A stretch of 64,000 bases of DNA from Streptococcus sp. HPH0090 (GTDB lineage Bacteria > Bacillota > Bacilli > Lactobacillales > Streptococcaceae), in NCBI RefSeq assembly GCF_000411475.1, contig NZ_KE150464.1, forward strand, positions 186,001 to 250,000. Direction: 5' to 3'. The notes beneath the pieces are model-generated. The model was not told the origin of the DNA. It saw nothing but the letters and a program-made list of their open reading frames with translations, and ran no database searches. Positions 61,503-64,000 of this stretch are shown here, one piece after another; position 1 is the stretch's first letter; each line of letters begins with the position of its first letter. Both the position numbers and the translations under genes were made by a program.

Positions 61503-61813
61503 TTAAATCTTCTTTTTTGGGCCGTTTGGATAGTAGAAGGAACGAAAGTTACTCTTCGAATATCCGACACTCGAATAATATGGCTGACGTTTTTGGCGAA
61601 ATTTTTAACGATAATTTGTTGGCGGTCAGTATCATACTTGATAATATCGCCTGTAAAACTTGACTCAGCAAAGATGATATGTACAGCCTTTTTTTGGGCT
61701 AGGGCTTTTTCAAGTCTAGCAATTAGGGGATCGCTTTTTTCAGGAATGGAATCTTCATGTCCATTGACAAAATCATGAACTTTTTGCAAAGCCTGTTTTA
61801 ATAAATCTTTCAT
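61493..61813 (-). CDS. Conserved hypothetical protein, 106 aa
   Basis: Soluble protein that I do not recognise. N-terminal amphipathic helix (residues 1-25), then IARLEKALAQKKAVHIIFAESSFTGDIIKYD and a small beta-rich core with IIVKNFAKNVSHIIRVSDIRRVTF, reminiscent of a small SH3-like or Sm-like barrel, ending in a basic KRRFKKE tail. Possible RNA or protein binding is only a guess. Stop codon lies inside the shared terminator; divergent from the ydbC gene. Confidence 0.65.
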   Translation of the reverse strand: MKDLLKQALQKVHDFVNGHEDSIPEKSDPLIARLEKALAQKKAVHIIFAESSFTGDIIKYDTDRQQIIVKNFAKNVSHIIRVSDIRRVTFVPSTIQTAQKRRFKKE

Positions 61814-61905
61814 TCCGGCCTCCCTTCTTTACATCATTATATAAAAATTTTATGAAATCTACAAGATTTTTCGAATAATCAATTGAGAACAAAAAGGAGA
61901 AGAAC

Positions 61906-62121
61906 ATGGCAGAATTTACATTTGAAATTGAAGAACACTTGCTTACTCTATCTGAAAATGAAAAAGGATGGACCAAAGAAATCAATCGTGTCAGCTTTAA
62001 TGGTGCACCGGCGAAGTTTGACATTCGTAGCTGGAGTCCTGACCACACCAAAATGGGGAAAGGAATTACCCTCTCAAATGAAGAATTTCAAATCATGGTG
62101 GATGCTTTTAAGAATCAATAA
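61906..62121 (+). CDS. YdbC/PC4-family single-stranded DNA-binding protein
   Basis: 71-aa protein of the YdbC-like PC4 fold, which binds single-stranded DNA as a dimer. Visible pattern: FEIEEHLLTLSENEKGWTKE, then FDIRSWSPDHTKMGKGITLS, the typical PC4-like KFDIRxWxxDHxKMGKG signature. Complete at family length. AAGGAG ribosome-binding site (61893-61899 region). Followed by a bidirectional terminator shared with bioY. Confidence 0.87.
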   Translation: MAEFTFEIEEHLLTLSENEKGWTKEINRVSFNGAPAKFDIRSWSPDHTKMGKGITLSNEEFQIMVDAFKNQ

Positions 62122-62141
62122 ACGTTCATCTAAGATGAATT

Positions 62142-62174
62142 AAAAAGAGGCTAGGGAAAATCCCAGCCTCTTTT
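62142..62174. terminator. Convergent terminator, ydbC-like gene / bioY
   Basis: Stem AAAAGAGGCTAGGGA / TCCCAGCCTCTTTT (one bulge), A and T tracts on both sides. Confidence 0.85.
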
Positions 62175-62712
62175 ATTTGCTTGAAAAATAAGCTTGTGTA
62201 CGAAGACGTTGGAGTAGTGGTCGGCTGATGAAGCTAATGGCTACAATTTTGGCAAGATCAGGTATGATAAAGGGAATAACACCGACAGCCAGCGCTTTAT
62301 CAAAAGGCATTCCAGCTAAGAAGTGGAGACTGAGAATACCACCGACAAAAACAAGTGAATCTCCCAACAGATTTGCAAAGAAAATACGTAGGACACCACT
62401 ATTGGTGTGAATGAGATAGGAAGTAAGCCCTGCATAGACAAGGTCGAACCAAAGATAACCAGCGCTTGGTCCAACTAAAACATGAAATCCAGCTCCACCG
62501 TTAGCAAATACCGGAAGTCCAATAGCCCCAAGTAAGAGATAGAGTCCGACAGAGAGAACAGCTTCCCTTGGTCTAAAAACAGTAGCGATGAGTCCAATAG
62601 CAAAGTTTTGCAGAGTGAAAGGAACTGGACCAATCGGCATACTAATTTGTGCCAATACTGCAATAAGAGCCGCTCCAATAGCAGGAATAGCGTAAATGTG
62701 TGCTTTTTTCAA
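62173..62712 (-). CDS. bioY: Biotin ECF transporter S component BioY
   Basis: Membrane protein of 179 aa with about six helices that captures biotin and works with a shared ECF energising module encoded elsewhere. Family stretches are PFTLQNFAIGL, LYLLLGAIGLPVFANGGAG and GPSAGYLWFD. No biotin synthesis genes are nearby, consistent with biotin scavenging. The promoter region holds two inverted repeats that could be regulatory. Confidence 0.93.
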   Translation of the reverse strand: MKKAHIYAIPAIGAALIAVLAQISMPIGPVPFTLQNFAIGLIATVFRPREAVLSVGLYLLLGAIGLPVFANGGAGFHVLVGPSAGYLWFDLVYAGLTSYLIHTNSGVLRIFFANLLGDSLVFVGGILSLHFLAGMPFDKALAVGVIPFIIPDLAKIVAISFISRPLLQRLRTQAYFSSK

Positions 62713-62807
62713 AATAGTTAACCTCTTCTATAATTTATAGTAACTATTATACTGAATGAGATATAAATGTCAACCTATTTTAAAATAAAAGGTTACAAAT
62801 TTGTAAC
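62713..62807 (-). promoter_or_regulatory. bioY promoter with inverted repeats
   Basis: Minus strand: TTGACA (62768-62773), 16-nt spacer, TATAAT (62746-62751). Inverted repeat AATAGTTA (62713-62720) / TAACTATT (62741-62748) overlaps the -10 and resembles the TAAC-half-site layout of BirA operators. A second perfect 16-bp palindrome GTTACAAATTTGTAAC (62792-62807) lies upstream of the -35. Confidence 0.5.
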
Positions 62808-62820
62808 GGCCGATTTAGAG

Positions 62821-62844
62821 AAAAAAAGAGACCAAGAGGTCTCT
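62821..62844 (-). terminator. gor terminator
   Basis: Minus strand AGAGACC / GGTCTCT stem, loop TCTT, seven Ts. Confidence 0.85.
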
Positions 62845-62851
62845 GTTTGTT

Positions 62852-64000
62852 TTAACGCATGGTCACAAATTCTTCTGAGCCTGTAGGATGGATAGCGACA
62901 GTAGCATCAAAGTCAGCTTTTGTAGCTCCCATCTTGATAGCAACTGCGAAACCTTGAATCATTTCGTCAACGCCATAGCCGATTCCATGAAGTCCTACTA
63001 CCTTTTCGTCTGCACCAGCTGTTACGAGCTTGAAGCGAGCTTCTTGACGGTGACTAGTAACAGCAGAATACATAGATGCAAATTTTGAAGTATAGACTTT
63101 AACGTTTTCTTGGCCGTACTCTTTGATAGCTTCTTCCTCAGTCAGACCGACTGTTCCGATTGCTGGGTGTGAGAAAACTACAGTTGGAATGGTCGTGTAG
63201 TCCATTTTAGCATTAGTTTTACCGTTGAAAAGTCTCTCGGATAGGGTACGACCAGCCTTGATAGCAACAGGAGTTAGTTCCTTTTCACCTGTGACATCTC
63301 CAAGAGCGTAGATTCCGTCAACGACTGTGTTCTGGTATTCATCAACCTGGATAAAGCCGCGTTCATTGAGGGTGACACCAGCTTTTTCGAGTTGAAGTCC
63401 TTCAACATTTGGACGGCGACCAGTTGCCCAGATAACTTGACTGGCAGTATGAGCGCTGCCATCTTCGAAATGAATGGTAATGCCTTGTTCAGTTTCTTCA
63501 AGTTTAGCAGGAACCTTATGGGTGTGGAGGTTTAGTCCTGTATTTTCCATTTCTTGAACTAGACTCTCAACGATATAGCTATCAAATCCACGTAGCGGAC
63601 GTTCACGACGGACAAATAAATCTGTCTGAACACCAAGTGTATGGAGTACACCAGCCAATTCTACAGCAATGTAACCAGCACCTAGAATAGCTACAGATTC
63701 AGGCAACTCTTTCCAGGCAAAGACATCGTCTGAGCTACCCCCCAGTTCAGCACCAGGAATAGCTGGAATATGAGGATGGGCTCCAGTTGCAATCACGATG
63801 TGCTTAGCTCGGATTAATTCGCCATTAACGCTGACAGTATGAGCGTCGACAAACTCGGCACGTCCTTCAATCAAATCAACCCCGTTACGCTTGAAGCTTC
63901 CATCGTAAGAAGAGCGAGAACGGTCAATGTAGGCTTCACGATTCTGACGAAGTGTGGCGTAATCAAATTCACTCCCAGTACTTGTAAAACCATAGTCAGG
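62852..64000 (-). CDS. gor: Glutathione-disulfide reductase (5' partial)
   Basis: NADPH-dependent flavoenzyme recycling GSSG to GSH for oxidative-stress defence. The frame is open to the window edge, so the start and the N-terminal redox disulfide lie outside. Visible parts: [15 protein letters not shown]-binding [21 protein letters not shown], the FAD motif YALGDVTG, and the C-terminal [12 protein letters not shown] with the active-site His-Glu pair. The Arg-containing VRRERPLR after the NADPH fold fits NADPH preference. Pyridine disulfide relatives are alternatives, but length and ending fit Gor. Confidence 0.92.
   Translation of the reverse strand, partial: PDYGFTSTGSEFDYATLRQNREAYIDRSRSSYDGSFKRNGVDLIEGRAEFVDAHTVSVNGELIRAKHIVIATGAHPHIPAIPGAELGGSSDDVFAWKELPESVAILGAGYIAVELAGVLHTLGVQTDLFVRRERPLRGFDSYIVESLVQEMENTGLNLHTHKVPAKLEETEQGITIHFEDGSAHTASQVIWATGRRPNVEGLQLEKAGVTLNERGFIQVDEYQNTVVDGIYALGDVTGEKELTPVAIKAGRTLSERLFNGKTNAKMDYTTIPTVVFSHPAIGTVGLTEEEAIKEYGQENVKVYTSKFASMYSAVTSHRQEARFKLVTAGADEKVVGLHGIGYGVDEMIQGFAVAIKMGATKADFDATVAIHPTGSEEFVTMR

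Overview
The window comes from a low-GC Firmicute, almost certainly a mitis-group Streptococcus (S. mitis, S. oralis, S. infantis or a close relative of S. pneumoniae). The pointers are a tmRNA whose tag reads AKNNTSYALAA, streptococcal gene neighbourhoods (ferredoxin/LysM protein/cmk, pdxST, fruRKA, nifS-thiI, rpsP-khpA, rimM-trmD), a SlrA-type rotamase lipoprotein, and two YSIRK/LPxTG surface proteins. Species cannot be fixed from the sequence alone. An Nramp transporter and a very large O-glycanase with an extra protease domain suggest an oral or nasopharyngeal commensal rather than a typical pneumococcus.

Layout. 1-17.4 kb is core metabolism: Nif3 (partial), an amino-acid-oxidase-like flavoprotein, galE, ferredoxin, cmk, pdxS-pdxT, HlyIII/DUF1836, a GNAT-ogt-ArsC-like cluster, an amino-acid ABC importer, trxB, rlmB, def, a CapA-like protein, a HAD phosphatase and an SGNH esterase. 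17.4-21 kb holds ssrA, two tRNA-Ser genes (GCU and GGA), a repeat-tailed lipoprotein and an mntH-type transporter behind a duplicated promoter/operator region. 21-24.6 kb is the translationally coupled fruR-fruK-fruA operon with a perfect cre-like site. ftsK follows at 24.7 kb.

27.3-42.4 kb is the accessory highlight: two giant cell-wall-anchored enzymes in tandem. The first (2209 aa) joins a trypsin-like serine protease domain to a GH101 endo-alpha-N-acetylgalactosaminidase. The second (2739 aa) joins GH20 and GH84 beta-N-acetylhexosaminidase domains with several F5/8-type binding modules. Both are preceded by cre-like boxes and end in related 17-residue repeats and a sortase signal. Together they look like a host-glycoprotein (mucin-type) degrading locus, plausibly controlled by carbon source. 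The GH101 part uses strikingly different leucine codons from its neighbours, which suggests it was imported.

42.5-53.2 kb holds nifS-thiI, an uncharacterised esterase/esterase/ATP-grasp operon, an aquaporin-family channel, a YutD-like protein and rlmN-VanZ-ABC-F. 53.2-58.8 kb is mostly minus strand: an orphan membrane protein, slrA with a zinc-ribbon protein, a DeoR/HAD pair, a decayed SAP-like gene and an XRE/membrane-protein pair behind a tandem 28-bp repeat. 59.1-64 kb returns to core genes: rpsP, khpA, rimM, trmD, an ATP-cone protein, a YdbC-type DNA-binding protein, bioY and gor (partial at the right edge).
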